Source of the DNA: Haloarcula sp. CBA1127
GTDB taxonomy: Archaea > Halobacteriota > Halobacteria > Halobacteriales > Haloarculaceae
Assembly (NCBI RefSeq): GCF_001485575.1
Contig: NZ_BCNB01000004.1
Location: forward strand, 62,001-126,000
Direction: 5' to 3'
DNA: 64,000 bases
Of the stretch, positions 41,499-50,708 are shown in pieces. How positions within the stretch are numbered: the first letter of the stretch is position 1; the number at the start of each line of letters is the position of its first letter. A program made the position numbers and the translations under genes. The notes below the pieces were generated by a model, which did not search any database, was not told the origin of the DNA, and was given only the letters and a program-made list of their open reading frames with translations.

Positions 41499-42197
41499 GT
41501 GGATATCAGGGACAATGACAAGATGGTAATCGGTGATATCGATCGGCCAGCTGAGCAACAGCTGGAAACACTCAAACAGGTCGACCCAAACGAACTTGGC
41601 CATCACAATCATTTCGGGCATTCGTCACCAGAACTCAGCTTTATGCGGACTGCCCAGTCAGCACAGGTGGTTGGTTCGGCACTAACTGTACGGATTCCCC
41701 CCGTCGACGGGACGATGGTGCACAAGGCAATCGAGCTAGCGGGGCCAACAGATGTGATCATCATCGAGATGGGTGGCCACGAAACAAACGCCCCCTGGGG
41801 CGAGATTACAACCCACGCAGCCGTGGCGAACGGCGTTCGGGGAGTGGTTATCGACGGTTCAGTGACCGACACGAAGCCAATCACCGAGATCGGATTCCCG
41901 GTGTTTGCTCGCGGTCGGACCAACCGCACGGTCCAACGGCTGGGAGAAAGCTTGGGTGGGGATATCAACGTCCCAGTCCAAGTCGGGGGCGCAGTGGTGG
42001 AGCCGGGCGACGTCGCAATCGGCAACGAAGACGGGGTTGTGTTCGTCCCCCAAAATCGGATCGACCGAACTATCGAGCACTACACCGGAACCGACGAGGC
42101 GGAGTCCGCACTCATCGAGCGTCTTTATGATGGCGAGTCGCTCGCGGATATCTCGGGAGCGAACGACCGCATTGCCGATCTTGACGAGCAGGCGTGA
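41499..42197 (+). CDS. RraA-fold protein with altered aldolase motif
   Basis: A 232-residue protein of the RraA / HMG-aldolase fold: SAQVVGSALTVRIPPVDGTM, VIIIEMGGHETNAPWGEITT, GVRGVVIDGSVTDTKPITEI and PVQVGGAVVEPGDVAIGNED. Metal-dependent aldolases of this fold carry Arg-Asp in the DGxxRD position; here the sequence is DGSVTD, so the catalytic Arg is replaced by Thr while Asp stays. Start at GTG 41,499 or ATG 41,523. The iron box and position next to the synthetases suggest a role in making or modifying the carboxylic acid unit of the siderophore, but RNase-E-inhibitor-like or other roles are possible. Confidence 0.82.
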   Translation: MDIRDNDKMVIGDIDRPAEQQLETLKQVDPNELGHHNHFGHSSPELSFMRTAQSAQVVGSALTVRIPPVDGTMVHKAIELAGPTDVIIIEMGGHETNAPWGEITTHAAVANGVRGVVIDGSVTDTKPITEIGFPVFARGRTNRTVQRLGESLGGDINVPVQVGGAVVEPGDVAIGNEDGVVFVPQNRIDRTIEHYTGTDEAESALIERLYDGESLADISGANDRIADLDEQA

Positions 42198-42208
42198 GCG
42201 ATGTGGGC

Positions 42209-44026
42209 TCAATCCCGTGATTCTGAGAGCCGAGTGACAAGTGGGTTCTCGACGCTGATGTAGACCGACTCCTCTTCGAGCGGTGCCGCCAGTTCATCGC
42301 GGCCCTCGAACCGCGTGCGGAGGTTACCCTTGGCAGGAATATGTGACTCTTCGAGCAGTGCAGTGGCAAAGCTGGATGCAGCTGGTTCGTGTTCGGCTAG
42401 GTCGGCGATTGCGGATCGCAGAGATTTGAGGAGTGTTGTCTCGTCGACGAGCCCTGCGACTCCGAGGGCGTTGATGACGCCGAACGCGTTGTTGATGACC
42501 GTGTAGTAACGGATACATTCGTCGGCGATACTGTCGGGACAGACCGTGTCGACACGGTCGGTGATGCCTGGGAGCCAGCCTTCGATCTCCTCGCAGCGTG
42601 ATTCGGGGAGGTAAAACCCCTCATTATCCCTATAAAACCCTTCGACCGGCCAGCCGTCAATATCGAGTCTGATGAGGGTGTTCTGCTGATGGGCCTCGAG
42701 ACCGACACCGAGTTCGAGGTACATCCAGATCACTGGTTTGAGTAGAACGGCCAGATACTCCCGGAACCACTCTCTAGCGATACCGCTGGTGGACCGGCCC
42801 GTTCTGTCGGCAATATCGCTCACTAGACGAGCGAGCCGTGATGGGCCATTGATCCCGTCCTGGCAAAGTGCGACGACTGGCGAGACGTTTGCTGCGGCCT
42901 CATCGCGGAACGGGTTCTCTCGAAGCACTGTCTCGAAGCCGGACTCAGGACCGTCACCGACATCGAGTGTCAGCGCTGCGGGATCCCGCAGGATAGAAAA
43001 CTGTGGGAAACGGTCGGTAATCCGGTCGCCGAACCCGGTATCCAGCAGCTCCGCCGCGGCTACCCCAAGCTTGAGTTCCGGAATCTTGCCCGTGCGCTCG
43101 GCATTCGTGATCTGGACCGCGAGCGAGGTTTTCACCATGAACGGAGCCTCGGGCGACCACAGCGTGCGAACCGAGGTGGTAGGATAAAACGTCGGCCCGA
43201 ACGCACCGAGATCGGTGAGTCGTCCCTCATCGAGTACCCCCTCAACGTGTGGCTGTGAAATGAGGTAGGAGGCTTGCCACGGATGGGTGGGGATCAGGAG
43301 ACGACCGTTGTCAACGGCGCGCTCAGCCCTGGCCGGAAGCTCCGTGGGGGCCTCGTCGAGTCCCAGCAGAAGCCAGTCGGTCGCGTGTCGCTCGTCGGTC
43401 GACCACTGGCTGACGAGATCCGGATCGGCGGCGAAATACCGGAGCTGGAACGATCCGTTGAGCTCCGGTGCGTAGGTGGGTGCCTCGTGATCGGCGATTC
43501 CCTCCCGACTCTTGGGTGTCGGATGAAGATGGTGGCCGTAGATCAGTGACTGTTCAGCCTCTTGGAACAGGATGGGCTCATCGGTCGCTCGGCAGGCATC
43601 GTCGCGCGCTGAGACGAAGCGCTCGATAGCCTGCCGTGAGGCGAACAGTCGACGGAGGAGGTCAGTACCCTCCGTCAGAGTGGTGGTGTCGGCCGATAGC
43701 GCGAGTTCCCGTCGACAGAGCGTAGCGACCGTTCCCGCATCAATCGGTTTCGGCTCGCCACCAGCGGCCCGGCCATAGGCGGGCAGCTCGAAGAGGTGTC
43801 GGCCGGTCGGTGACTCATAGCGGAGCGGGACGATCAGTTCGAACTGCTGTTGTGGCAGCAAAATACGGACCGCGTCGCCCTCGGAAGCTGCGTCCGAAAG
43901 TGCTTGCTTGGAGCCGACAATCTCACCGGCATCGGTTTCGCGGAGATAGCAGTTCAGAAACGCGTGCAGCGTTGCCGACTCGGCGCGGTCGGCTGCAGTC
44001 TCGCAGCCAGCGCTGACACCAGTCAT
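42209..44026 (-). CDS. IucA/IucC-family siderophore synthetase 1
   Basis: A 605-residue NIS synthetase. Conserved blocks are YGHHLHPTPKSREGI (usual GHPxHPxxKxRxG), IPTHPWQASYLIS, SVRTLWSPEAPFMVKTSLAV with NAERTG, and GVGLEAHQQNTLIRLD. It condenses a carboxylate such as citrate with an amine or alcohol using ATP. It is encoded after the decarboxylase and aminotransferase in one operon (each ATGA/GTGA overlap), so its amine is probably 1,3-diaminopropane or diaminobutyrate. The ferric-reductase-like C-terminal Cys motif is absent. ATG 44,026 overlaps the stop of the preceding gene. Confidence 0.93.
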   Translation of the reverse strand: MTGVSAGCETAADRAESATLHAFLNCYLRETDAGEIVGSKQALSDAASEGDAVRILLPQQQFELIVPLRYESPTGRHLFELPAYGRAAGGEPKPIDAGTVATLCRRELALSADTTTLTEGTDLLRRLFASRQAIERFVSARDDACRATDEPILFQEAEQSLIYGHHLHPTPKSREGIADHEAPTYAPELNGSFQLRYFAADPDLVSQWSTDERHATDWLLLGLDEAPTELPARAERAVDNGRLLIPTHPWQASYLISQPHVEGVLDEGRLTDLGAFGPTFYPTTSVRTLWSPEAPFMVKTSLAVQITNAERTGKIPELKLGVAAAELLDTGFGDRITDRFPQFSILRDPAALTLDVGDGPESGFETVLRENPFRDEAAANVSPVVALCQDGINGPSRLARLVSDIADRTGRSTSGIAREWFREYLAVLLKPVIWMYLELGVGLEAHQQNTLIRLDIDGWPVEGFYRDNEGFYLPESRCEEIEGWLPGITDRVDTVCPDSIADECIRYYTVINNAFGVINALGVAGLVDETTLLKSLRSAIADLAEHEPAASSFATALLEESHIPAKGNLRTRFEGRDELAAPLEEESVYISVENPLVTRLSESRD

Positions 44027-45624
44027 TGTTCCACCTCCGATCCACAAACAGGTGAAACATCGAGTTCACCGTCCGATTGGTCCGGCTGGCTGGCGGTGAC
44101 TTGGGCTTCGGCCTGGGCCGCATCCTCCTTCAGGGCGAGTAGCAGGTCATGTACATCGTCAGCCGTGGTACGTGGGTTCAGAAGGGTGAATTTCAGATGG
44201 ACGCGGCCGTCGACCTCGGTTCGAGCAACGACGCCCTCCCCCGAGAGAAGTAGCTGATCTCGCGCCCATCGATTTACCTGATCGGCCCATTTGCCAGGTG
44301 GTTTCGTTGGGTGGTCATGGTCCGGTGTATACCGGAACGTCACGATGTTGATCTCCGGAGGGCAGGCGAGTTCAAATGCCGGGTCTGAGCGAACGATATC
44401 AGCGGCTTGGTCGGCAAGCTCGATGGTCCGGTCGATCAGTTTCCCCATCCCCTTGCGGCCGAGCGTCCGAAACGCGACGTACGGTTTCAGTGCGTCGAAC
44501 CGTCGTGTCGTCTGCAGTGATTTTGAGACGAGGTTGGGAACCTGGTCGCCAGTTGGATTGAGGTAGGCAGCGTTTCGTCCCATGAGATCGAACCGACTCC
44601 CATCGGCCAGCAGGAAGGCCCCACAAGAAATCGGCTGATACAGCAGCTTGTGGAAGTCGACGGCCAATGAATCAGCGCGCTCAATACCGTCGAGGGCCTC
44701 AGCATGGCTGTCGCTCAGCGCGAGTGCCCCACCCACGGCCGCATCGACGTGAAACCAGAGCCCATGTTCGTTGGAGAGATCGGCAAGTGCCGGCAGCGGA
44801 TCGATACTCCCGAAGTCGGTCGTCCCGGCCATCCCGACCAGCGCGAACGGTCTGCAGTCGGTCTGCTCCAGGCGGTCGAGTTCGTCGGCGAGTGCGGTAG
44901 GGTCCATCCGATGTCTGTCGTCGGTTGGGATCGCGATCACGGCATCTTCGCCGAGTCCAAGCTGGGCGGCCGCCTGCGCAACAGTGAAATGGGCATCGGC
45001 CGAGGTCAGGATCCGGAGCTCGCTGGCTGCTGGTGGCAGCCCCGCCGCCCGTACCGAGTGATCGAACGCGTCGGCGGCGTACCACTCACGTGCGAGGAGC
45101 AGGCTCTGGAAATTCGACTGTGTTGCACCTGATGTCATCACACCATCAGCACTCTCTCCAAGATCAAACAACGAGGCGAGGTCATCGATCAACCGTTCTT
45201 CAAGCACCGTCGCAGCTGGGGCCTGATCGAACGAGTCCAGCGACTGGTTGAGCGCCGACAGCATCACCTCGGCGGCCAACCCTGGTACCATCGGCGGACA
45301 CTGGAGATGCGCGTTACAGGCCTTGTCAGTTGGGTATACAGATGCTTCGAGGAGATCGGTTGCGAGGTCGTCGATCACCTCCTTGAGTGGCTCGCCCGAC
45401 TCGGGGATTGTCTCGTGGTCGAGTCGGTCCTGGTGTGCCGCATACGTCCCTCCGGAGTAGGGACCCTCGGTCTCACTGACCGCCGAGATCACCGCGTCCC
45501 GACAGTGATCTATCGCCGCCGCGTAGGCGTCGTTCCCCTCCGGTGTCCCAAGGAACAGCCGTTCGCCGAGCGTGCGCCCATCGAGTTGCTCCCTTCCAAT
45601 CGCATCCGGATCGTGGGATCTCAC
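44023..45624 (-). CDS. bdb: L-2,4-diaminobutyrate decarboxylase-like PLP enzyme
   Basis: A 533-residue group II PLP-dependent decarboxylase. Motifs: GVMTSGATQSNFQSLLLARE, ALVGMAGTTDFGSIDPLPAL, LWFHVDAAVGGALALSD and the PLP lysine in LAVDFHKLLYQP. Family members in siderophore clusters turn diaminobutyrate into 1,3-diaminopropane. Gene order dat-bdb-iucA/C on one strand matches this role. The start is GTG 45,624, overlapping the stop of dat. An unusually long tail after the family end (QVTASQPDQSDGELDVSPV) is acidic. Confidence 0.92.
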   Translation of the reverse strand: MRSHDPDAIGREQLDGRTLGERLFLGTPEGNDAYAAAIDHCRDAVISAVSETEGPYSGGTYAAHQDRLDHETIPESGEPLKEVIDDLATDLLEASVYPTDKACNAHLQCPPMVPGLAAEVMLSALNQSLDSFDQAPAATVLEERLIDDLASLFDLGESADGVMTSGATQSNFQSLLLAREWYAADAFDHSVRAAGLPPAASELRILTSADAHFTVAQAAAQLGLGEDAVIAIPTDDRHRMDPTALADELDRLEQTDCRPFALVGMAGTTDFGSIDPLPALADLSNEHGLWFHVDAAVGGALALSDSHAEALDGIERADSLAVDFHKLLYQPISCGAFLLADGSRFDLMGRNAAYLNPTGDQVPNLVSKSLQTTRRFDALKPYVAFRTLGRKGMGKLIDRTIELADQAADIVRSDPAFELACPPEINIVTFRYTPDHDHPTKPPGKWADQVNRWARDQLLLSGEGVVARTEVDGRVHLKFTLLNPRTTADDVHDLLLALKEDAAQAEAQVTASQPDQSDGELDVSPVCGSEVEQ

Positions 45625-47018
45625 ACTGCCCCCCCATAGCTGTCGTCGACAACCGCCTCGACTGCCTCACTGAACCGACTAGCGATTTCGTCGACCTGAC
45701 TGTGGGAGAGTGTCAGCGGTGGCAGGAACCGCGCAACCGCTGAGTCACGGCCACCGGTCTCGATCACCAACCCCCGGTCGAAACACGCCGTTTGGACTGC
45801 CGATGCAAGCTCACCGTCAGGTGGTGGGAGTTCGCTGCTGGCCTCCGGGTCAATGAACTCGACGCCCAACATCAGCCCACGACCCCTCACGTCACCAACA
45901 ACCTCAAAGTTCGCAGCCATCTCGGTCAGCTGATCCTTTAGACGTTCGCCAACTACCGCAGCGTGTTCATCGAGATCATTTTCCATGATGTAATCAATCG
46001 TTGCCCGACCCGCCGCCATCGCGAGCTGGTGGCCACGGAAGGTGCCAGCATGAGCACCTGGCTCCCACTCGTCCAGAGACTCGTCATACATGACGACTGC
46101 TAGCGGAAGCCCACCGCCGATTGCTTTCGAACATGTGATTACATCCGGCACGATGTCGGCGTGTTCGAACGCCCACGTCTCGCCCGTCCGGCCCATCCCA
46201 GTCTGGATCTCGTCAACGATCATCGGAACACCGTGTTCCGCAGTGATCTGTCGAATCTCCTGTATCCACTCTATCGGGGCCGGGTTGACACCGCCCTCAC
46301 CCTGCACCAGTTCAAGAATCAGTCCGGCAGGGTCGGTGACACCACTCTCGGGGTCGGCAAGCACACGTTCGGCAAACCGGCTCACTGGTTCGTGATCAGC
46401 CGGGTCCAAACCGAACGGATGTCGGTATGGATCGGGATACGGGAGGTGGTGGACGTTCGACATCAGCCCTGGTACTGACTCCTTGGCCGCCGTATCTCCC
46501 ATCAGACTGAGTGCTCCGTTGGTCATTCCGTGATAACCGCCCTGAAAACCGAGCACGCTCCGGTTTCCCGTCGCGGTTTTGACGAGCTTGAGGGCTGCTT
46601 CGACCGCATCAGTGCCTGCTGGAGAGCAGAACTGGACCCTAGCGGTGTCGGTGAACTCGTCAGGTAAGCTCTCGAACAGCGTGTCCACGAACGCTTCCTT
46701 TTCGGGTGTCGTCACGTCGAGCGTGTGAAGCGGGCGGTCTTCAGCTAACAGCCGCTCGACTTCCCGCGTCACGGCTGGATGGTTATGTCCGAGTACGAGC
46801 GTGCCAGCTCCGGCAAGGCAGTCGATGTACGTCTCGCCGTCGGCATCGACGATTTCAGCACCCTGTGCCCGCTCGACGGCAAACGGTAACGACCGTGGAT
46901 AGGTCCGAGCATTAGACTCACGTGCCTTCTGACTCCGCTGCAACTGTTCGTTCGATTGGTTGTATCTCGGTGGAGAGTCGGCCGACGATGGTTGGCCATC
47001 TGATTTGTCTGTTTGCAT
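45621..47018 (-). CDS. dat: Diaminobutyrate-2-oxoglutarate aminotransferase
   Basis: A 465-residue class III aminotransferase. It shows IDCLAGAGTLVLGHNHPAVT, FQGGYHGMTNGALSLMG, LILELVQGEGGVNPAPIEWI, MIVDEIQTGMGRTGETWAFE and the PLP lysine in VITCSKAIGGGLPLAVV, as in enzymes making L-2,4-diaminobutyrate from aspartate semialdehyde and glutamate. It starts the minus-strand operon dat-bdb-synthetase 1. A metal box (47,027-47,042) lies 9 bases before the start. Confidence 0.93.
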   Translation of the reverse strand: MQTDKSDGQPSSADSPPRYNQSNEQLQRSQKARESNARTYPRSLPFAVERAQGAEIVDADGETYIDCLAGAGTLVLGHNHPAVTREVERLLAEDRPLHTLDVTTPEKEAFVDTLFESLPDEFTDTARVQFCSPAGTDAVEAALKLVKTATGNRSVLGFQGGYHGMTNGALSLMGDTAAKESVPGLMSNVHHLPYPDPYRHPFGLDPADHEPVSRFAERVLADPESGVTDPAGLILELVQGEGGVNPAPIEWIQEIRQITAEHGVPMIVDEIQTGMGRTGETWAFEHADIVPDVITCSKAIGGGLPLAVVMYDESLDEWEPGAHAGTFRGHQLAMAAGRATIDYIMENDLDEHAAVVGERLKDQLTEMAANFEVVGDVRGRGLMLGVEFIDPEASSELPPPDGELASAVQTACFDRGLVIETGGRDSAVARFLPPLTLSHSQVDEIASRFSEAVEAVVDDSYGGAV

Positions 47019-47026
47019 GATGTGTT

Positions 47027-47042
47027 TTTAGGTCAGCCTAAA
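47027..47042. promoter_or_regulatory. DtxR-type metal-repressor box 2
   Basis: TTTAGGTCAGCCTAAA, extended by A/T on both sides, directly before dat. The palindrome TTTAGGnnnnCCTAAA is the type bound by DtxR/IdeR/SirR-family repressors with Fe or Mn. Confidence 0.75.
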
Positions 47043-47131
47043 AATTCATAAAAGCTTTGATACTGGTAACATATCAGAGAATTTTGAACTCGTACCACCA
47101 GTTCCACCGACAACACGACCGCCGGCGAGAA

Positions 47132-48469
47132 TCAGTAGACGCTCCGGAGCCGATCTCGTTGCCAAGAGTTGGCGCTTCGAGTAAAGGCCTCCCAGTGACT
47201 GCGTTTGACGCCGAGATACGTTTCGAAGAGGTCGGGACCGAGCGCGCGCTGTAGCGTCGTGTCGGCTTCGAGCGCGTCGAGTGCCTCACCAAGCGTCTGA
47301 GGGAGCCGGTCGATACCGCGGTCGGCCCGTTGGCCTTCTGAGAGGGATCCAGGGTCGACAGCAACCGGTTCCGGCGGTTCGAGGTCACGTTCGATCCCGT
47401 CACGTCCGGCTGCCAGCAGACCGAGCAGCCCGAGATAGGGATTGGCAGTGTTGTCGGCCGCCCGGAACTCGATTCGTGTCGAGCCCGCTGGGTTCTGTGG
47501 GTCTGGGGCCGGAATCCGAACGAGTGCCTCGCGGTTGCCTCGTCCCCAGCAGGCGAAGGCGGCCGCACCGTATTGCGGACGCAATCGTGCATACGAGTTG
47601 GCCGTCGGGGCAGCAAGTCCACAGAGTCCGGGCGCGTGTTCGAGCACGCCGGCGACGAACTGCCGACCGGTTCGGCTGAGCCCCTGTTGATCGGCGTCAT
47701 ACATCACGTTGTCGTCGTCCCACAGAGAGAGGTGAATGTGACAGCCAGCGGTCGCGTTATCGAACGGTTTTGGAACAAACGTCGACTGGTAACCCTGCTT
47801 GCGCGCAACGCTGTCGACTGTCTCCCGGAGCAGCACGTAGTCGTCGGCCGCCCGGAGTCCCGACCGGTGGCCGGTGACGATTTCGTGTTTCCCGGCAGCG
47901 TACTCCGGATAATACTTTTCGACCGAGATCTCTTGTGTCTTGAGCGCGTCAGTGATCGCTAGGATCGTCTCGTGAGTCTCTCGTGTGCTTGCCGTCGAGT
48001 AGGCACCCCGATGGCCGACACGCTGGCTCTCTCCATCTTGCTGTTCGAACAGGTGGAACTCGCTTTCGAACGCAACAGACGGAGCCAGCCCGGCGTCGGC
48101 GAACTCCGTTTGGAGTGCTCGCAATGAGGACCGTGCGTCGACGGCCCATGGCTCACCATCGAGTGTCTTGATATCGCATAGCATTGCCCCAGCCCGATCG
48201 GCGTACGGGAGCCGCCGAAACGTCTCTGGGTCGGGTTGAAGTATCACCTCACCCGCCGCGTCGAACCGTCCGTCCTTGTCGCGTCGACCGAACGCGTTGT
48301 ACGTCTGGACCAGCTCGGAGATTGTGACACCGGTTTCGACCGCCGAGTCGACTTTCTCAACATCGACTGCATGAGCCCTGACCGCCCCGCTTTGGGTAAC
48401 AAATAACAGGCGAATGAGATCGATCCCCTCGTTGGCACATATCTCGCTTACTCTGTTTGTAGACGTCAT
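47132..48469 (-). CDS. Glutamine-synthetase-like ligase of the siderophore cluster
   Basis: A 445-residue protein of the glutamine synthetase fold. Blocks: [17 protein letters not shown] (E-x-E metal ligands), [33 protein letters not shown] (usual GSGxHxHxSL), [25 protein letters not shown] and [20 protein letters not shown]. It lacks several features of true GS, for example the ammonia-site surroundings, and resembles gamma-glutamylamide ligases acting on amines. Own metal box at 48,491. In the cluster it may add glutamate to a diamine or to the siderophore. ATG 48,469 chosen; codons up to 48,487 are also open. Confidence 0.88.
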   Translation of the reverse strand: MTSTNRVSEICANEGIDLIRLLFVTQSGAVRAHAVDVEKVDSAVETGVTISELVQTYNAFGRRDKDGRFDAAGEVILQPDPETFRRLPYADRAGAMLCDIKTLDGEPWAVDARSSLRALQTEFADAGLAPSVAFESEFHLFEQQDGESQRVGHRGAYSTASTRETHETILAITDALKTQEISVEKYYPEYAAGKHEIVTGHRSGLRAADDYVLLRETVDSVARKQGYQSTFVPKPFDNATAGCHIHLSLWDDDNVMYDADQQGLSRTGRQFVAGVLEHAPGLCGLAAPTANSYARLRPQYGAAAFACWGRGNREALVRIPAPDPQNPAGSTRIEFRAADNTANPYLGLLGLLAAGRDGIERDLEPPEPVAVDPGSLSEGQRADRGIDRLPQTLGEALDALEADTTLQRALGPDLFETYLGVKRSHWEAFTRSANSWQRDRLRSVY

Positions 48470-48490
48470 GTACACCTGCATCGACATTTA

Positions 48491-48506
48491 TTTAGGCCAA
48501 CCTAAA
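48491..48506. promoter_or_regulatory. DtxR-type metal-repressor box 3
   Basis: TTTAGGCCAACCTAAA, 21 bases before the start of the glutamine-synthetase-like gene (minus strand). Confidence 0.75.
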
Positions 48507-48577
48507 AATTTTCCTGTAGACCCAACCAGTCAGAATACAGTACCAATTGGCCAAAGAGGTCAAAAAGTTTTTATATT

Positions 48578-48593
48578 TTTAGGTAGGCCTAAA
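48578..48593. promoter_or_regulatory. DtxR-type metal-repressor box 4
   Basis: TTTAGGTAGGCCTAAA, before the second synthetase on the plus strand. Boxes 3 and 4 lie 71 bases apart in the divergent promoter region. Confidence 0.75.
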
Positions 48594-48596
48594 AGT

Positions 48597-48671
48597 ATGA
48601 CACCTCTAACAGTAGGAACCGATTGCGCTGGATCACACCGGTCCGTCGAACCGACCATGGAGGAACAGTAA
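48597..48671 (+). CDS. 24-codon leader ORF before synthetase 2
   Basis: ATG 48,597, right behind metal box 4, opens 24 codons (MTPLTVGTDCAGSHRSVEPT then MEEQ). Its stop overlaps the ATG of the synthetase (TAATG). If the transcript starts at the box, this leader would be the first ORF and could couple translation. No attenuator hairpin was noticed. Confidence 0.4.
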   Translation: MTPLTVGTDCAGSHRSVEPTMEEQ

Positions 48672-50524
48672 TGCAGAACCTCTCGCAACTTGAGTCGGCA
48701 CTTACCGACGAGATTTGGACAGCAGTCAACCAAGATCTGTTTCGGAAGGTCCTCGCGGAGTTCATGTATGAGGATATTGTACTACCAGTACCGATAAACA
48801 CGGTTCCGGCCGACAAGAACGAGCCCGGAGACTCCTGGACTCAGTACCACCTCGGGCTAACCGACGGCGTCGAATACCGGTTCTCGGCCCAGCAGCGACC
48901 CCTCGACAGCTATCGTATCCGTGAGGGGACGATTCGTCGACGAAACGGCAGCGGAGAGTGGCGTTCGGCGACCGACCCTATCCAGTTTTTACTCGACTCC
49001 CGAGAGTACATCGGTGTTGAACCAACGACTGCTGCCCACCTCGTCAGAGAGTATAACAACACGCTCATCGCCGACGCCCACATTCGGGCCCGGAAAAGCC
49101 AACACGACGCGGAGTCGATACTCGACCTTCCCTCTGCAGCGGTCGAAGGGGAGATGGAGGGCCACCCATGGTACACTTACAACAAGGGTCGGATCGGCTT
49201 CGGTTACGATGACTACCGTCAGTACGCTCCTGAGTCGAAACAGCGTCAGCACCTCTCGTGGATCGCGGTGAGCCGTGACCGGGGGATGTTTCAGGCCGTC
49301 GAGGGGCTTGAACACACTGAGCTGCTCAGCGACGAACTGGGCGATTCCTATGACCAGTTCTACGAACAGTTGGTCGACCGTGGACTCGATCCAGCCGACT
49401 ACTTCTTGATGCCGGTCCACGACTGGCAGTGGAACGACAGCATCGTCCAGCTGTTCGCCGAGGATATCGCCACCGATAACATCGTCCCACTGGGTGAGGG
49501 GCCCGATGAATACCTCCCCCAGCAGTCAATCCGGACGTTCTCGAACGTCACCGATCCTAAAAAGCGCCACGTGAAACTCCCTATTCGCGTACTCAACACT
49601 AACGTCTATCGGGGAATTTTGGGCGAGCAGGCCGAAGCCGCCCCGGCAATAACTGAGTTCATCAAGTCGACTCGGGACAACGACGCCTTCCTCCGGGACG
49701 ACTGCGAACTACTACTTCCGGGAGAGATCGCCAGCGTCAACTACGAACACCCGACGTTTTCACAGTTCGACGAGGCTCCCTACCAGTACCACGAACTGCT
49801 TGGCTGTGTCTGGCGGGAGAGCGTGGTATCGCTCATTGATGCCGACGAGCGCCCTCTTACGCTGGCTGCGCTCATCCACGAAGATCTCGATGGTACGCCG
49901 GTCGTCTCGCAGCTGGCAGATCAAGCTGGCCTCGACCTCGGAGCCTGGCTTGATGAGTTCCTTGGCACACTCCTCGACCCCTTGCTCCACTACCTCTACA
50001 AGTACGGCCTAGTGTTCATGCCCCATGGGACGAACGTTATCCTCATCCATGACGATGGATATCCGACACGGATTGCTGTCAAAGATTTCGTCGACGAGGT
50101 GGCCATCAGTGACCACGATTTCCCGGAGCTGACCGCTATGCTTCCGAACGACCTTCGAGACGACGACCGATACAAACACCATATTCTTCATCAGGCACGG
50201 CCGGAGTCACTCTGTCACCGAATCGTCGGTACGCTGTTTGTCGGTGTATTTCGGTATATGGCCGACCTGCTGGCTCGCCACCACAACTACTCCGAACAAC
50301 GGTTCTGGCAGCAGATCCGAGCGGCTATCGACGATTATCAGGCCCGGTTCCCCGAACTCAAAGCACGGTTCGAACTGTTCGATCTCTACCGACCTCGGTT
50401 CAAAAAGTACTGCCTCAACCGCAACCGCATGGTGAGACACGGCTATGAGGACAGTTCCACGCGTCCGGACGTAGCAACTCATGGAACGCTTTCCAACCCA
50501 CTCTCAGAAGTCGACCGACAGTAA
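48671..50524 (+). CDS. IucA/IucC-family siderophore synthetase 2 (type C-like)
   Basis: A 617-residue NIS synthetase. EGHPWYTYNKGRIGFGYDDY, LMPVHDWQW, HVKLPIRVLNTNVYRGILGE and YGLVFMPHGTNVILIHDDG place it near the DesD/AlcC (type C) group, which joins a second amine to a citryl monoamide or acts on succinylated amines. The usual Glu in the HGEN motif is Thr here (HGTN). The C-terminal part holds LCHRIVGTLFVGVFRYMADL and FKKYCLNRNRM. ATG 48,671 overlaps the leader stop. It opens the plus-strand half of the cluster. Confidence 0.93.
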   Translation: MQNLSQLESALTDEIWTAVNQDLFRKVLAEFMYEDIVLPVPINTVPADKNEPGDSWTQYHLGLTDGVEYRFSAQQRPLDSYRIREGTIRRRNGSGEWRSATDPIQFLLDSREYIGVEPTTAAHLVREYNNTLIADAHIRARKSQHDAESILDLPSAAVEGEMEGHPWYTYNKGRIGFGYDDYRQYAPESKQRQHLSWIAVSRDRGMFQAVEGLEHTELLSDELGDSYDQFYEQLVDRGLDPADYFLMPVHDWQWNDSIVQLFAEDIATDNIVPLGEGPDEYLPQQSIRTFSNVTDPKKRHVKLPIRVLNTNVYRGILGEQAEAAPAITEFIKSTRDNDAFLRDDCELLLPGEIASVNYEHPTFSQFDEAPYQYHELLGCVWRESVVSLIDADERPLTLAALIHEDLDGTPVVSQLADQAGLDLGAWLDEFLGTLLDPLLHYLYKYGLVFMPHGTNVILIHDDGYPTRIAVKDFVDEVAISDHDFPELTAMLPNDLRDDDRYKHHILHQARPESLCHRIVGTLFVGVFRYMADLLARHHNYSEQRFWQQIRAAIDDYQARFPELKARFELFDLYRPRFKKYCLNRNRMVRHGYEDSSTRPDVATHGTLSNPLSEVDRQ

Positions 50525-50689
50525 CCCATCAAGTGGCAGTCCCAGTTTTTCACTGGGATTCAACCGAGCCGACAGACGGCGTCTGCTGAGGAGCTCGTCG
50601 CTCGATCCGGTGGGAATCTCCGGCAGTCGGCCCGACTCTCAGTAGGTCTGGACAATTCTGATAAACAGAAACGACAAGGATTAAGTGTT

Positions 50690-50705
50690 TTTAGGTTAGC
50701 CTAAA
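50690..50705. promoter_or_regulatory. DtxR-type metal-repressor box 5
   Basis: TTTAGGTTAGCCTAAA ends four bases before the start of the binding-protein gene, in the place of the promoter of a leaderless transcript. Confidence 0.75.
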
Positions 50706-50708
50706 AAT

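Noticed and set aside
42209-45624. Aerobactin or rhizobactin-type hydroxamate pathway
   Set aside because: The genes dat, bdb and IucA/IucC match such pathways, but no N-hydroxylase or N-acyltransferase was found in the window.
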